Positions 45,992 through 55,677 of a stretch of 64,000 nucleotides of DNA are shown here, piece by piece; position 1 is the stretch's first letter; each line of letters begins with the position of its first letter. This DNA is from Salinivirga cyanobacteriivorans (GTDB taxonomy: Bacteria > Bacteroidota > Bacteroidia > Bacteroidales > Salinivirgaceae): positions 442,225-506,224 of the forward strand of contig NZ_CP013118.1 of the NCBI RefSeq assembly GCF_001443605.1, read 5' to 3'. Both the position numbers and the translations under genes were made by a program. A model generated the notes under the pieces. The model searched no databases and was not told the DNA's origin. It saw only the letters and a list, made by a program, of their open reading frames with translations.

Positions 45992-46049
45992 TTCTAAGTA
46001 GCGGCAGTGCATGCATTAAGTAATTAATAAATAGATAAAAGAACAGTAA

Positions 46050-47971
46050 ATGAATTTTTGGCATATGCAACTTCATCCTAACAATAGAGATGAAGTAAAT
46101 AGAGAAGAAGTCATAAAAATTATTACCGTAAAAAAATTATTGGTTTAGGTGCTGAATGGGAAAACGATAGAGGTCAGCCACAGAAATTTAAAAACGAAGT
46201 CAAGACTGGTGACATTGTATTAATTAGAAGTGATGGCCCTGTTGCTTTAGTAAAGGTGACTGGAAAATGCATCGAAAATGACAAAAATGATGTATGGTTT
46301 GAATTGATTAGAGAAATCGAGGTCATTTCACTTGAAGGTGAATTATTTAAAAAGGAATTCAAAAAGAACTTCACAAAAAATTGGAATGACTCTTTATATT
46401 TACCAACAACCATTGAAGGGGCTAATAACTCACCTTTCATACAATTTTGGTATCGAACAGTAAAAGATAGAATAATTATGGAAGATAGTATTGCATTACT
46501 CAAATACAAAAACCAAATCATTTTACAAGGTCCGCCCGGGACAGGTAAAACAAGACAGGCGAAATTAATAGCAGAGGAATTAACCAAACCGAGAACCGTT
46601 GGTAATCCTGAAAGGATTATAGATGATTTGGTTAAAAACTTCAATCCTAATGATGACACTATAAAAGCATCAAGGGATAAAAAGGAAAAATTACTTTCAA
46701 AATTTTATGAGTTATTTCCAAAAGAAAGTCTGAATAAACTCACATTGGAAAGCTATTGCGCCGGCAAAGGCGATAGAGATAATTTTTGCTGGTGGATTGA
46801 AACAGGTTTGAAGCCTTTAGGTTCTTATTCTCCAGGAAGTGCGAGGTCCTACCTTATTTACTGGAAAAAGGATATTGAGGACTACAGTAAACATGGTTTC
46901 GTAAAAGATATTGAAGATAACCAAGAGGCAATGAAAAAAGTTTCTGAATTAATTTATGATGTTGTTCAAAATAAAAATACATATAATTCCTCTCAATATT
47001 TTGGTAACAGTTTCTTGTTAAAACTACTTAATACATACTATCCAGATGAATATTTTCCGATAAATAGTGAAAGAATGATTGATAATGCTTTGAAAATATT
47101 CAAAGTGGATTTTCAAAATTTAAATGTATTTGAAAAGAACCAAAAGTTGAATCAAATATATATTGAAAAGAAAAATAAACTTAATAGTCAGATAAATAGT
47201 TTTGAATTTGGTAAATTATTGTGGGACAACTTCAATTTAAAAACAGGTGAGGATATAAGCGTAAATGATGAAGCGATAGCAACCGGAGCATATGAAATTA
47301 TCCAATTTCATCCAGGATACTCATATGAAGACTTTGTAAGGGGAATAGTTGCAGAAACAACTGAAAATGGAAATATAACGTACTCAGTTGTAAATAAAAT
47401 ATTAGCAGATTTTTCTCAAAAAGCAACCGATAACCCAAACGGAAACTATGTTCTAATTATAGATGAAATAAATAGAGCTAATCTACCTTCAGTTTTAGGC
47501 GAACTTATTTACGCTTTAGAATACAGAAACTCATCCGTAGTTTCTATGTACGAATATGAAGGTGAAAGAGAAATTACATTACCTAAAAACCTATATATTA
47601 TAGGTACTATGAATACGGCAGACCGTTCTGTTGGTCACATTGATTATGCGTTGAGAAGAAGGTTTGCCTTTTTTGATGTTTTGCCCGACGAAAACGTTAT
47701 TCAAAATCCAACTGCAAAAAAACTATTCCATGAAATTGAAACATTGTTCAGTAGTGACTTTCTATCACCCGACTTCAAAGCAAACGATGTGAAGATTGGA
47801 CACAGTTATTTTTTAATTCATGACCAGGAGAGAAAACGGTTGAATTTGTCTGATAATGAAATAATCAAAATAAAATTGGAGTATGAAATAAAACCAATTC
47901 TCAGAGAATATTTAAAAGATGGTGTTTTCTTAGAAACAGTAGATGAAAAAATTGAAGAATTAAATGTCTAA
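46050..47971 (+). pseudogene. mcrB: McrB-like GTPase/AAA restriction subunit with an N-terminal frameshift (cassette 5)
   Basis: ATG 46050 opens an N-terminal domain (MNFWHMQLHPNNRDEVN to ITVKK) that breaks in a run of seven A (about 46130-46136). One more A would give KKIIGLGAEWENDRGQ and continue into the long frame (TGDIVLIRSDGPVALVKV). The long frame holds the AAA core: GPPGTGKTRQAKL (Walker A), LIIDEINRANLPSVLGELIYALE (Walker B) and GTMNTADRSVGHIDYALRRRF (NTADRS/sensor). If translation starts at GTG 46256, only the N-terminal DNA-recognition domain is lost. It forms the motor of a modification-dependent McrBC nuclease and overlaps mcrC by 8 bp. Confidence 0.82.
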
Positions 47972-49238
47972 ATTACTATTCAATCGAGCGTTTTCAGAAC
48001 ACACTATTGGTGTAGATGTTTCATCAATAGATGGGCTTTCAAGTTCATCCATTCTTTTCAAACAAAAAGATGGTTGTGTTTGCATTGAAATTACTGAAGA
48101 TACCACAAGCAAAAAATTGAATTCAAATTATTATATAGGAACAGATTGGTTAAATAAAAACAAAACTGCAGTTTATGTAGCTCCAAAAATTAATGACGAA
48201 GCACAACAAACAGATTATCTCAGGATGCTTTTTTCCTGTCTGCGTCATTCTGATGTAGCAAGTTTCACTAATGATTTATATGAAATTAAATTTGAAGAGC
48301 CGTTTATCGAAATTGAACAAAAACAGGACTTGATTACACCGCTTTTGATAATTCAATTCTTGCAAATTTTAAAAAGTATTGTCAAAAAGGGATTGAAAAA
48401 ATCATATTACAAAATTGAACAAAACTTAAATTCAAAAATAAAAGGTAAAGTCTTAGTTGCTCAAACGTTAAAACATAATATAATAAAAAATCAACCAACA
48501 AAAACTTACTGCCAATACAATGAGTTTGGTTTAAACTGTATTGAAAACAGAATACTTAAAAAGACACTAAATTTTGTTCAAAGATATCTTGCGTTATTTC
48601 CCGAATATTCAAAACTGGTTGCATCAGTTATAAATTATTGCTCTCCAGCTTTTCAAAATGTTGACGCGAATGTTGATTTAAGAACATTGAAGAGCATTAC
48701 TCATAACTCATTCTTTAAAGAATACAAAGAGGCTATTTATTTATCAAACCTAATTTTAAAAAGGTTTGGCTACAACATAAAGGAAGTTGAAACATTAAAT
48801 AACGAGACGGTTAAAGTCCCACCCTTTTGGATTGATATGCCAAAACTTTTCGAATTATATGTCTTAGGATTACTAAAAGATAAATATTATAATGATATTA
48901 AATTCCAAATTCAAGGAACATATGGTCAACCCGATTTTGCTCTTGTATCTGAAAATCATAAAATGATAATAGACACAAAATATAAACGAAAATATCAGCA
49001 AGAAAAATATCAAGTAGAAGACATAAGACAATTAAGCGGATATGCAAGAGACAAAAAAGTATTATCAAAGTTAGGATACAAAACTGAACAAGAGCAAGGT
49101 AGAATAATTGATTGCTTAATAATTTATCCTGACCAATTAGCTTCAGAAAGGTTGAATGCCAACTTGAAAGAAATTCCGATTAGTGGTTTTACAAGATTTT
49201 ATAAAATGCCAATCAAATTACCAATTATTAATGACTAA
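47964..49238 (+). CDS. mcrC: McrC-like nuclease subunit (cassette 5)
   Basis: 424 residues. Conserved McrC features: YQYNEFGLN-type segment (TYCQYNEFGLNCIENRILKKTL), PPFWIDMPKLFELYV and the PD-(D/E)XK nuclease GQPDFALVSENHKMIIDTKYK followed by QLSGYARDKK. With McrB it cleaves DNA carrying modified cytosine or similar phage modifications. Start overlaps mcrB. Confidence 0.92.
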   Translation: MSKLLFNRAFSEHTIGVDVSSIDGLSSSSILFKQKDGCVCIEITEDTTSKKLNSNYYIGTDWLNKNKTAVYVAPKINDEAQQTDYLRMLFSCLRHSDVASFTNDLYEIKFEEPFIEIEQKQDLITPLLIIQFLQILKSIVKKGLKKSYYKIEQNLNSKIKGKVLVAQTLKHNIIKNQPTKTYCQYNEFGLNCIENRILKKTLNFVQRYLALFPEYSKLVASVINYCSPAFQNVDANVDLRTLKSITHNSFFKEYKEAIYLSNLILKRFGYNIKEVETLNNETVKVPPFWIDMPKLFELYVLGLLKDKYYNDIKFQIQGTYGQPDFALVSENHKMIIDTKYKRKYQQEKYQVEDIRQLSGYARDKKVLSKLGYKTEQEQGRIIDCLIIYPDQLASERLNANLKEIPISGFTRFYKMPIKLPIIND

Positions 49239-49275
49239 AATAGCCAGAAAACTGAATGACAAAGAAAAAGAACGA

Positions 49276-49411
49276 ACGCACAACATCGTATATAAAACAT
49301 TTGGCAGTCAGTGCGTTAACGAGTATTTCAGCTCGTATCAAAAGCACTTGTAACTTGACAGTGATGTGCTTCGAAATGCCAAACGTTTCATATACGTAAC
49401 CGTTACCACCT
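49276..49411 (+). other. attC5
   Basis: 136 bp. Inverse core ACGCACAAC is the exact reverse complement of the cassette 5 start GTTGTGCGT (45981-45989). Stem ATCGTATATAAAACATTTGGC pairs with GCCAAACGTTTCATATACG; crossover G^TT at 49402. Confidence 0.9.
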
Positions 49412-49541
49412 ATAGCGTAGATTCAACCGTCCGAATAAAAATATTATCTTTGAAAAGTGAAAGCAACAAAAAACCCGGCTTCATCACCAGCATAAGGACT
49501 GGGAGAGGAATCACCGGGACGACATTACAAAGATACAAAAA

Positions 49542-50195
49542 ATGGACCGAAAAACAATAGAACGAATTTTTTCTCCCGATAGATTAGCCCCTTATCTTCG
49601 AAAACACGATAATAATTTTGATAAAGCAATAGAACATTATAAGGCAAACATTGAGGTATCAGAAACTTTTTATCCTCTTTTGGCGATTTTAGAAGTTGGA
49701 CTCCGCAATCAAATGGATTATCAGTTACAAAGAAAATTTAATACGGATTCCTGGTATGATAATAACGATTTCATAAAGATTGTTTCCAGATTTCAAATTG
49801 ATAGGATAACTGATGCAAGAAATAGCATTTTGCGAGAAAAGAAAATAGTTACATCAGGTAAAGTAATTTCAGAACTTTCATTTGGATTTTGGACTTCTCT
49901 ATTAGATTCAAAATTCGAACGGACTTTGTGGAAAAAACTTCGGTTAGCTTTTCCAAATTGCCCTAAAACGATTCGACAACGCAAGACTATGAGTTCAAAG
50001 TTCAATGGAATTCGCAAATTACGGAATCGAATTTTTCACCATGAACCTGTGACATGGAATATCGATGTGATTAGAAATTATCGTGATGAAATAATTGAAG
50101 CGATTGATTGGCTTGATAAAGGTTTATTGGATTGGAGTAACGATATAATTAGAATTGACGAAGTAATTGATAAAAGACAATCGATAATCAAATAG
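49542..50195 (+). CDS. Abi-like HEPN protein (cassette 6)
   Basis: 217 residues, resembling the Abi_2 family of abortive-infection proteins: SPDRLAPYLRKHDNNFDKAIEHY near the N-terminus, FYPLLAILEVGLRNQMD, SFGFWTSLLD and the HEPN RNase motif in LRNRIFHHEPV (R-x4-H). It is expected to act as a nuclease triggered on phage infection; the trigger is unknown. Sole gene of cassette 6, ending five bases before the attC6 stem. Confidence 0.87.
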   Translation: MDRKTIERIFSPDRLAPYLRKHDNNFDKAIEHYKANIEVSETFYPLLAILEVGLRNQMDYQLQRKFNTDSWYDNNDFIKIVSRFQIDRITDARNSILREKKIVTSGKVISELSFGFWTSLLDSKFERTLWKKLRLAFPNCPKTIRQRKTMSSKFNGIRKLRNRIFHHEPVTWNIDVIRNYRDEIIEAIDWLDKGLLDWSNDIIRIDEVIDKRQSIIK

Positions 50196-50200
50196 CTACA

Positions 50201-50392
50201 GGTGGTAACACCTGCGAGTGAGCATAAGGCGCATGTGGCAGGTTTTTGAGCCCCGAGGAGTTTAATTCCCTCCGCCAAATCTTACGATTTGACGGGTTGA
50301 ATGTAAATTATAAATCATAAATTTGGCTCAGTGGAGCTTGAAAGGACTTAATAAGTAAACCTTTCGCTCACTAGCAGGAGACGTTACCAACA
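50201..50392 (+). other. attC6 (last site of the array)
   Basis: About 192 bp. GGTGGTAAC (50201-50209) is the exact reverse complement of the cassette 6 start GTTACCACC (49402-49410); the match extends to 14 of 15 with GCTACA/TATAGC. Crossover G^TT at 50383. The next stretch (50384-50700) starts like a cassette, TTACCAACAAGCC, but has no attC of its own and no gene longer than 12 codons (MATYETVKRYHY at 50657). Confidence 0.85.
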
Positions 50393-50701
50393 AGCCTAAG
50401 AAAGAAACGATAGTGGTAATTTTGCAGTGAGAAAATAAGAAAAATGAAACAGCCACCCCACAAAACAGCACATTTGCAAACCCCTGCAAGCCGACCCACA
50501 AACCAAAGTTTACAAAAAAGCTGTTTTTGCCCACACCACCTGTACCTATTTGACGGGCTGTTTGCTATCTGTAAAATGTTTTTTTACTAAAAAATCGCAA
50601 CTCTGCCGTATTATGGCATTATAAATTTGTTACTTTGATTTCAAAAAAACAGAATCATGGCAACCTACGAAACAGTAAAACGATATCATTATTGATAGGA
50701 C

Positions 50702-50928
50702 TTAACCCAAATTATTCATGTCATTAGCTTTGTGCAGATGCAAGGCATCTAAACCTGCAGATATAGTAATTTATTTCAAGGGTTTAGTAACGAAGCAGAT
50801 GTGCAAAGATAATGGCAAACATTACCCAAAAATGGGCTATTTGTTTTTCAATACACCATACAGTAAACACTTGTCTATTAATAACATAGAGATGGTTGCT
50901 AAAGTTTGTGGTGAATAATTCGGGTTAA
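50702..50928. repeat. 227-bp MITE with 17-bp terminal inverted repeats
   Basis: Left TTAACCCAAATTATTCA (50702-50718); right, reverse complement, TTAACCCGAATTATTCA (50928-50912): 16 of 17 match. It interrupts sequence right after a short frame starting at 50657. An internal 66-codon frame has no recognisable product. Confidence 0.8.
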
Positions 50929-50975
50929 TTATGCCACAAGAAAAGTAATGTATATCTTATAGAAAACTTTTTGAT

Positions 50976-51899
50976 GTGAATCTAATCAATTTTATAGAAC
51001 AGTTTCCTGATGAACATAGCTGTAAACGGCATTTCAAGCAGGTAAGAGAAAATCAAGGAATCATTTGTAAGAAATGTGGCAGTACCAAACATTACTGGTT
51101 AAAATCAAAGTATCAATGGCAATGTGCTGAATGTCGATTTCGAACCACGCTACGAAGTGGAACAATGTTTGAAAATTCAAACCTGCCGTTTAAAAAGTGG
51201 TATTTAGCTATGGCATTTATGAGTTTTAGTAAGAAAGGGATTTCAGCAGCAGAGCTACAGAGACAGCTTAATCACAGTAGATACAGAACTGTATGGTCTA
51301 TGATGCATCGAATACGTGAGGCGATGGGTAAAAGAGATGATTTATACAAACTTGAAGGGATGATTGAATTTGATGAAGGCTATTTTTCTACAGAAACTAA
51401 AGCAAAAGATAAGCAGAAACTTAAGCGTGGGCGTGGTAGTCAAAAGAAAACAAATGTATCAGTAATGGCAGAGTCTACTCCATTAGAAGATATTGAATCA
51501 GGAAAAACAAGTAAACATTGTCGCTATTTCAAGATGAAAGTTATGGATTCGCATCTATCTGATGAAATCAAAACAATAACTGAGGAAAACTTTGATAGTA
51601 AGAGTATTATATTCAGCGACAAAAGCACAAGTTACGTAGATATTGCAAATTATGTTGATGTCCATGTAAGTGAAAAATCAAGCAAAGAAACAACCGTAAA
51701 AATCTTACCATGGGTCCACATCGCAATTAGTAATGCAAAACGAAATCTTTTGGGAATTTACCATAAGATTAAAGGAAAGTATTTACAATTATATTTAGAT
51801 GAATTTTGCTATAAGCTAAATCGTAGATACTTTGGTGATAGGCTTTTCGACAGACTGACTATAGCAATGGCAGATAATTACTGGTACAATAAGGACTAA
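50976..51899 (+). CDS. IS1595-family (ISXO2-like) transposase
   Basis: 307 residues, GTG start. N-terminal zinc ribbon CKKCGSTKHYW...CAECRF, then TTLRSGTMFENSNLPFKKWYLAMAFMSFSKKGISAAELQRQL and the DDE domain with IEFDEGYFS, IIFSDKSTSYVDI and VHIAISNAKRNLLGIYHKIKGKYLQLYLDEFCYKLNRR. It looks complete. The element's own ends were not found; the MITE just upstream could be related but shares no right end here. Confidence 0.9.
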   Translation: MNLINFIEQFPDEHSCKRHFKQVRENQGIICKKCGSTKHYWLKSKYQWQCAECRFRTTLRSGTMFENSNLPFKKWYLAMAFMSFSKKGISAAELQRQLNHSRYRTVWSMMHRIREAMGKRDDLYKLEGMIEFDEGYFSTETKAKDKQKLKRGRGSQKKTNVSVMAESTPLEDIESGKTSKHCRYFKMKVMDSHLSDEIKTITEENFDSKSIIFSDKSTSYVDIANYVDVHVSEKSSKETTVKILPWVHIAISNAKRNLLGIYHKIKGKYLQLYLDEFCYKLNRRYFGDRLFDRLTIAMADNYWYNKD

Positions 51900-52702
51900 T
51901 CAAATTGTTTTAAGACTGAAAGTGGCTATGCAAATGTATAAACGAAAACACACCAGATATTTCCGGCACAGACAGTACCCCAGACTCTGTGTATTTTGGA
52001 AACATACTGAATTTTATCGTCTCCGAACATCGGTTTATACAGCCAGTGAGGGTTTCGCTCCAAGCGAAGCTCTCACTAAAAAACCGACTCTGCAGAGACG
52101 CACACGGCATAGCGGCTTTGGTCCGCATAGCCGATGGCATTAGCCTGCATAACTATGCTGATAATTTGTTTTTATTGTAAAATGATGGTTTGCTTTTACG
52201 AAAATTTGTTGGTTTTAAAATTGTAACTTTCACACTATTCACTGAATTTTCACAAATTTGGTGATTACATTCTCTAATTATAGACCTAAAAAGTCAAAAT
52301 AATTCTCTTTATTGATTATATGAAATTCAGCTCCTGGATAAGTTTCCATAAAAATGATTGAGATTTCTGGCCTGTGTTTATTTTTTCACACTCTGATTGA
52401 TATAAGCCTTTCTTCTTTGAGGGAATAATGATGCAAGTGTTTTTTTATGAACCTACAACCACCGACGCGCCTTGTGCTGAAGCTTGTCGAAGTATCACTG
52501 CCAGCGCATGCGAAGCAGTCTCTTTCAATCTTTATCAATGGGAAATTGGAATTGTCTCCAGTCTCGGAGTGTCTTGGAGACACGCAGAGAATCACCGTTA
52601 CAAGCTGCACCTGAACCTGTTATATCATAAAAACACATCAGTTTTTTCAGTTATACTAAAATCTATTGTATATTTGTACAAATATGGAGTTTTAGTTCAA
52701 AT
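51900..52702. other. 800-bp stretch without a recognisable gene
   Basis: It holds a long imperfect hairpin (52018-52090: CCAGTGAGGGTTTCGCT ... AGCGAAGCTCTCACT inside ATCGGTTT/AAACCGACT) and a second one (CGGCATAGCGGCTTTGGTCCGCATAGCCG, about 52105-52133). GC content is higher there than nearby. No attC core pair was found. The promoter of the ATPase gene should be near 52640-52690 (TATATTTGTACAAATATGG). Confidence 0.5.
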
Positions 52703-53878
52703 ATGTACAAAATGATTATATCAAGACAAATTGAGGCTGAAATAAAGAATGCATTAAGGAATTTTCCTGTTGTGATTATTACAGGCGCCAGGCAAACCGG
52801 AAAAACAACTGTCGCGAAACAAGTGGTTCAAAAACCTTATTATAATTTGGAAAGCCCCGATACACGTGAATTGGCAATAAATGATCCACGAACGTTTTTA
52901 AACAAAATAAAAGATACGGGAGCCATAATCGATGAATTTCAACGTGCTCCTGACCTGGCTTCATATATACAGGAGATCGTTGATAAAAAGGGAGAGAACG
53001 GGATGTTTTTGCTCACAGGAAGTAACAATTTTCTCCTAATGGAAAAAGTTAGCCAATCGCTAGCGGGAAGAGCTGCCATATTAAAATTGATGCCTTTTTC
53101 ATATCCAGAAATTCAGCATTTTTATCCCCAAATAAATACTGATGAGTTAATTTACAAGGGGTTTTATCCAGCCATTCATTCAAAAAATCTAAACCCGACA
53201 AAAACCTATTCCTACTATTACCAAACATACATTGAGCGTGATGTAAGGCAATTAATTAATGTAAAAGACATTAACCTGTTTCAACGATTTATGAAGTTAT
53301 GTGCCGGTAGAACAGGGCAGTTATTAAACTACGACCAATTGGCCGGTGAAACCGGTGTGAGCAACAAGGTTGTGAAAAACTGGATTTCAGTTTTAGAAGC
53401 ATCATACATTCTGCATCTTCTCCCGCCATATTTTGAGAATATAAAAAAACGAATAATTAAATCACCAAAATTATATTTTTACGATGTGGGTTTTGCTGCC
53501 TATTTATTAAATATTGAAAATGTAAGCCACGTTGAAACACATCCGTTAAGAGGACAACTATTTGAAAATATAGTGATTAACGAATACCTGAAATATCGGT
53601 ATAATATTGGGATGGAAGCCAATGCGTTTTTTTACCGCGATAATCATAAGAATGAGGTAGATTTGTTAGTGCAGACCGGGAATAAACTTGGTCTTATTGA
53701 GATAAAATCAGCTGCAACCTACCATACAAATTTTCGAAAAAATGTTGACTGGCTTGAAAAACAGATAATTGACAAAGAGGTTAATAAGACAATTGTTTAT
53801 GATGGCGAACAAGAGTGGGAATCAGACGAACTGGCAATAATCAACTTCCGGTCATTTGCCCGGAAAATTTACCGATAA
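52703..53878 (+). CDS. AAA_14/DUF4143 ATPase
   Basis: 391 residues. Walker A GARQTGKTTVAKQ (about 33), Walker B GAIIDEFQRAP, LLTGSNNFLL (sensor), then the DUF4143 C-terminal half with a nuclease-like core (GQLFENIVINEYLKYR, NEVDLLVQ, LGLIEIKSA: D...ExK). Such proteins are frequent solitary genes in Bacteroidota mobile regions and are unexplained. Start MYKMII at 52703, or MIIS at 52712. Confidence 0.92.
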   Translation: MYKMIISRQIEAEIKNALRNFPVVIITGARQTGKTTVAKQVVQKPYYNLESPDTRELAINDPRTFLNKIKDTGAIIDEFQRAPDLASYIQEIVDKKGENGMFLLTGSNNFLLMEKVSQSLAGRAAILKLMPFSYPEIQHFYPQINTDELIYKGFYPAIHSKNLNPTKTYSYYYQTYIERDVRQLINVKDINLFQRFMKLCAGRTGQLLNYDQLAGETGVSNKVVKNWISVLEASYILHLLPPYFENIKKRIIKSPKLYFYDVGFAAYLLNIENVSHVETHPLRGQLFENIVINEYLKYRYNIGMEANAFFYRDNHKNEVDLLVQTGNKLGLIEIKSAATYHTNFRKNVDWLEKQIIDKEVNKTIVYDGEQEWESDELAIINFRSFARKIYR

Positions 53879-54165
53879 TTGACAACGTTGCGCTTGTTTT
53901 GCTTACGCGCTGCCCTGTGTCCCTAAAGGGAGCCAAACCCGCGTACTATTTACCTTTTTGATTATATTTCATTGTTTCGTTTTCAATCTATCTGAAACCG
54001 AGCGCTGGACACTACCTAATCGGGGGAGCGTTGCTGAATCGAAACCCTCACTTATCGCTTTTTGTAGTGCCGGTGATTTTTTGTGCAGCAGTGATTGCAA
54101 TAAAAGTATAAGTGAAACCCGGTGAGTGAGGGCTTCGCTATTAAGGTTTATCCGGCATAAACGGT

Positions 54166-54456
54166 ATGTTACATCTTCATATGTGGCTCTTGCAAACAGG
54201 TTTTTTGAAACCCAGAATTAGTTATGGCATTCCATTTTATTATGGCAACCGATGGGTATGTTTTCTGAATCCATTGAAAAAAGGTGGCGTTGAGTTGGCT
54301 TTCACCCGTGGAAATGAATTACAAGATGAACCTGGAATTTTGGATAATAAAGGCCGAAAACTTGTCTATGGAGTTGAGTTAGATTCCATAGAAACTATTC
54401 CCCATGAGGCTTTGGAAGAAGTGTTATTTGAAGCTTTGGATTTAGATAGAGCTTGA
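54166..54456 (+). pseudogene. C-terminal fragment of a DUF1801 protein
   Basis: Homology begins about WLLQTGFLKPRISYGIPFYYGN and runs through KKGGVELAFTRGNELQDEPG and GRKLVYGVELDSIE to the end, the C-terminal half of DUF1801. The N-terminal half is absent; upstream sequence is palindromic intergenic DNA. Truncated and probably dead. The 53879-54165 gap before it shows inverted repeats (CCCTCACTTAT/GTGAGTGAGGG) but no gene. Confidence 0.65.
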
Positions 54457-54570
54457 TTATGCTTATGCAAAAAATCTTTAGATAATTTGGATACTATGGT
54501 TTAGCCCCCTATAAATCGGACAATTTATTTTCAGGTTTCAAAAGTAACCATTTTTTTCCATAATATTGCA

Positions 54571-55677
54571 TTAGCAAGGGACGACCGAAGGTGACCTTTT
54601 TACCGATGGTTGTTTTGGTGTAACGGGCCCGTTCACCTTTCTATGTAAATCTGACGGCTCATCGAGAGCCGCCCGATTTAAGCAAGGGACTTCCCTCAGG
54701 CTCTCATTCCCCGATAGCTGGTAGTAGGGGATTTTGGAGTAAAACCTGACTTTTCGGTTTTTGTATTCTTTACGAATTATTAATCCTTTATCCCACATTT
54801 CCCAAAATAAACGAGGTGGAAGGTTTGCAATAGAGCCGTGTAGTCGGACGTTGTTGTATTTTTCATAAAATATTGTAAGTCGTTGTGTTAATTGCCCAAT
54901 ATCCCAAAAGTTATTATTGCCAAGCGATTTTGATAAAATGTTGTGAAAACTCTCCACATGACCATTTTCCTGTGGGGTATACGGGTGTGTAAAAACTTGA
55001 TTAAGATAATTTTCCTTAAAAAATGATTGGATGATTTTTGAGCCAAATTGTGGCCCATTATCATTACGGATCTCCACATGTACACCCTTAGTTAATATAT
55101 CAGCCGGCTGCAAATGATCAATAATTACTTGCTCCCATGCCTTTTTAACATCGCCTGATTTCATAGAAAATCCCACCCTCCAATGTAAAACAGCTCGTGT
55201 AAATGTGTCTATAATAGTCAAAATAAAAGCATACCTGCGTGCTTGGGTAATCCAAATATATTTGATGTCCATTTCGATTACTTCCAGGGGGCCTTTCGGG
55301 GTGACTATTCGATATCTGGCATATGTTTTTGGCTGTCGATTATACTTTGTTTTTAATAATTGAGACTCTTTCATCAGCCGATATACTTTTTTGTGGTTAA
55401 TTAAATATCCCAGCAACATTAAAGCTGTTGCCATCTTTCTGTAGCCATAATCTGTATCCGGATCAGACTGTATGTTTTTTATTTTTTTGATAACAACAGA
55501 GTTGTTTTTAATAATTTTTTGGCCATCCTCCAGTTTTTCTGTTGTACTGGTGGGTTTTCTGCCTGGCCGTTTGCCAAGAGATTTATAATAATATTGATGC
55601 TTGGTAACTCCGGCAATGGAAAGAGCAATGTCTCTGCGAAGTCCAAACCCAATATATTTACAAACTATTTCTTTTTT
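54571..55677 (-). CDS. IS3-family transposase OrfB (by -1 frameshift from OrfA)
   Basis: Frame open from the slippery site to 54571, about 368 codons, no usable ATG at its head. It reads KKEIVCKYIGFGLRRDIALSIAGVTK, then YGYRKMATALMLLGYLINHKKVYRLM and the rve domain with IEMDIKYIWI (D), RNDNGPQFGSK (D) and PQENGHVESFHNIL (E). It has a C-terminal basic tail ending VKRSPSVVPC. Produced as an OrfAB fusion. Confidence 0.9.
   Translation of the reverse strand, partial: KKEIVCKYIGFGLRRDIALSIAGVTKHQYYYKSLGKRPGRKPTSTTEKLEDGQKIIKNNSVVIKKIKNIQSDPDTDYGYRKMATALMLLGYLINHKKVYRLMKESQLLKTKYNRQPKTYARYRIVTPKGPLEVIEMDIKYIWITQARRYAFILTIIDTFTRAVLHWRVGFSMKSGDVKKAWEQVIIDHLQPADILTKGVHVEIRNDNGPQFGSKIIQSFFKENYLNQVFTHPYTPQENGHVESFHNILSKSLGNNNFWDIGQLTQRLTIFYEKYNNVRLHGSIANLPPRLFWEMWDKGLIIRKEYKNRKVRFYSKIPYYQLSGNESLREVPCLNRAALDEPSDLHRKVNGPVTPKQPSVKRSPSVVPC

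Noticed and set aside
49366..49560. 64-codon frame before the Abi gene
   Set aside because: It starts inside attC5 and has no recognisable content.
51989..52143. Hairpin pair as a seventh attC
   Set aside because: The arms are strong, but no inverse core/cassette start complementarity exists.
53881..53905. GACAACGTTGCGC as an attC core
   Set aside because: It contains AAC next to GTT, but there is no extended stem or partner half-site.
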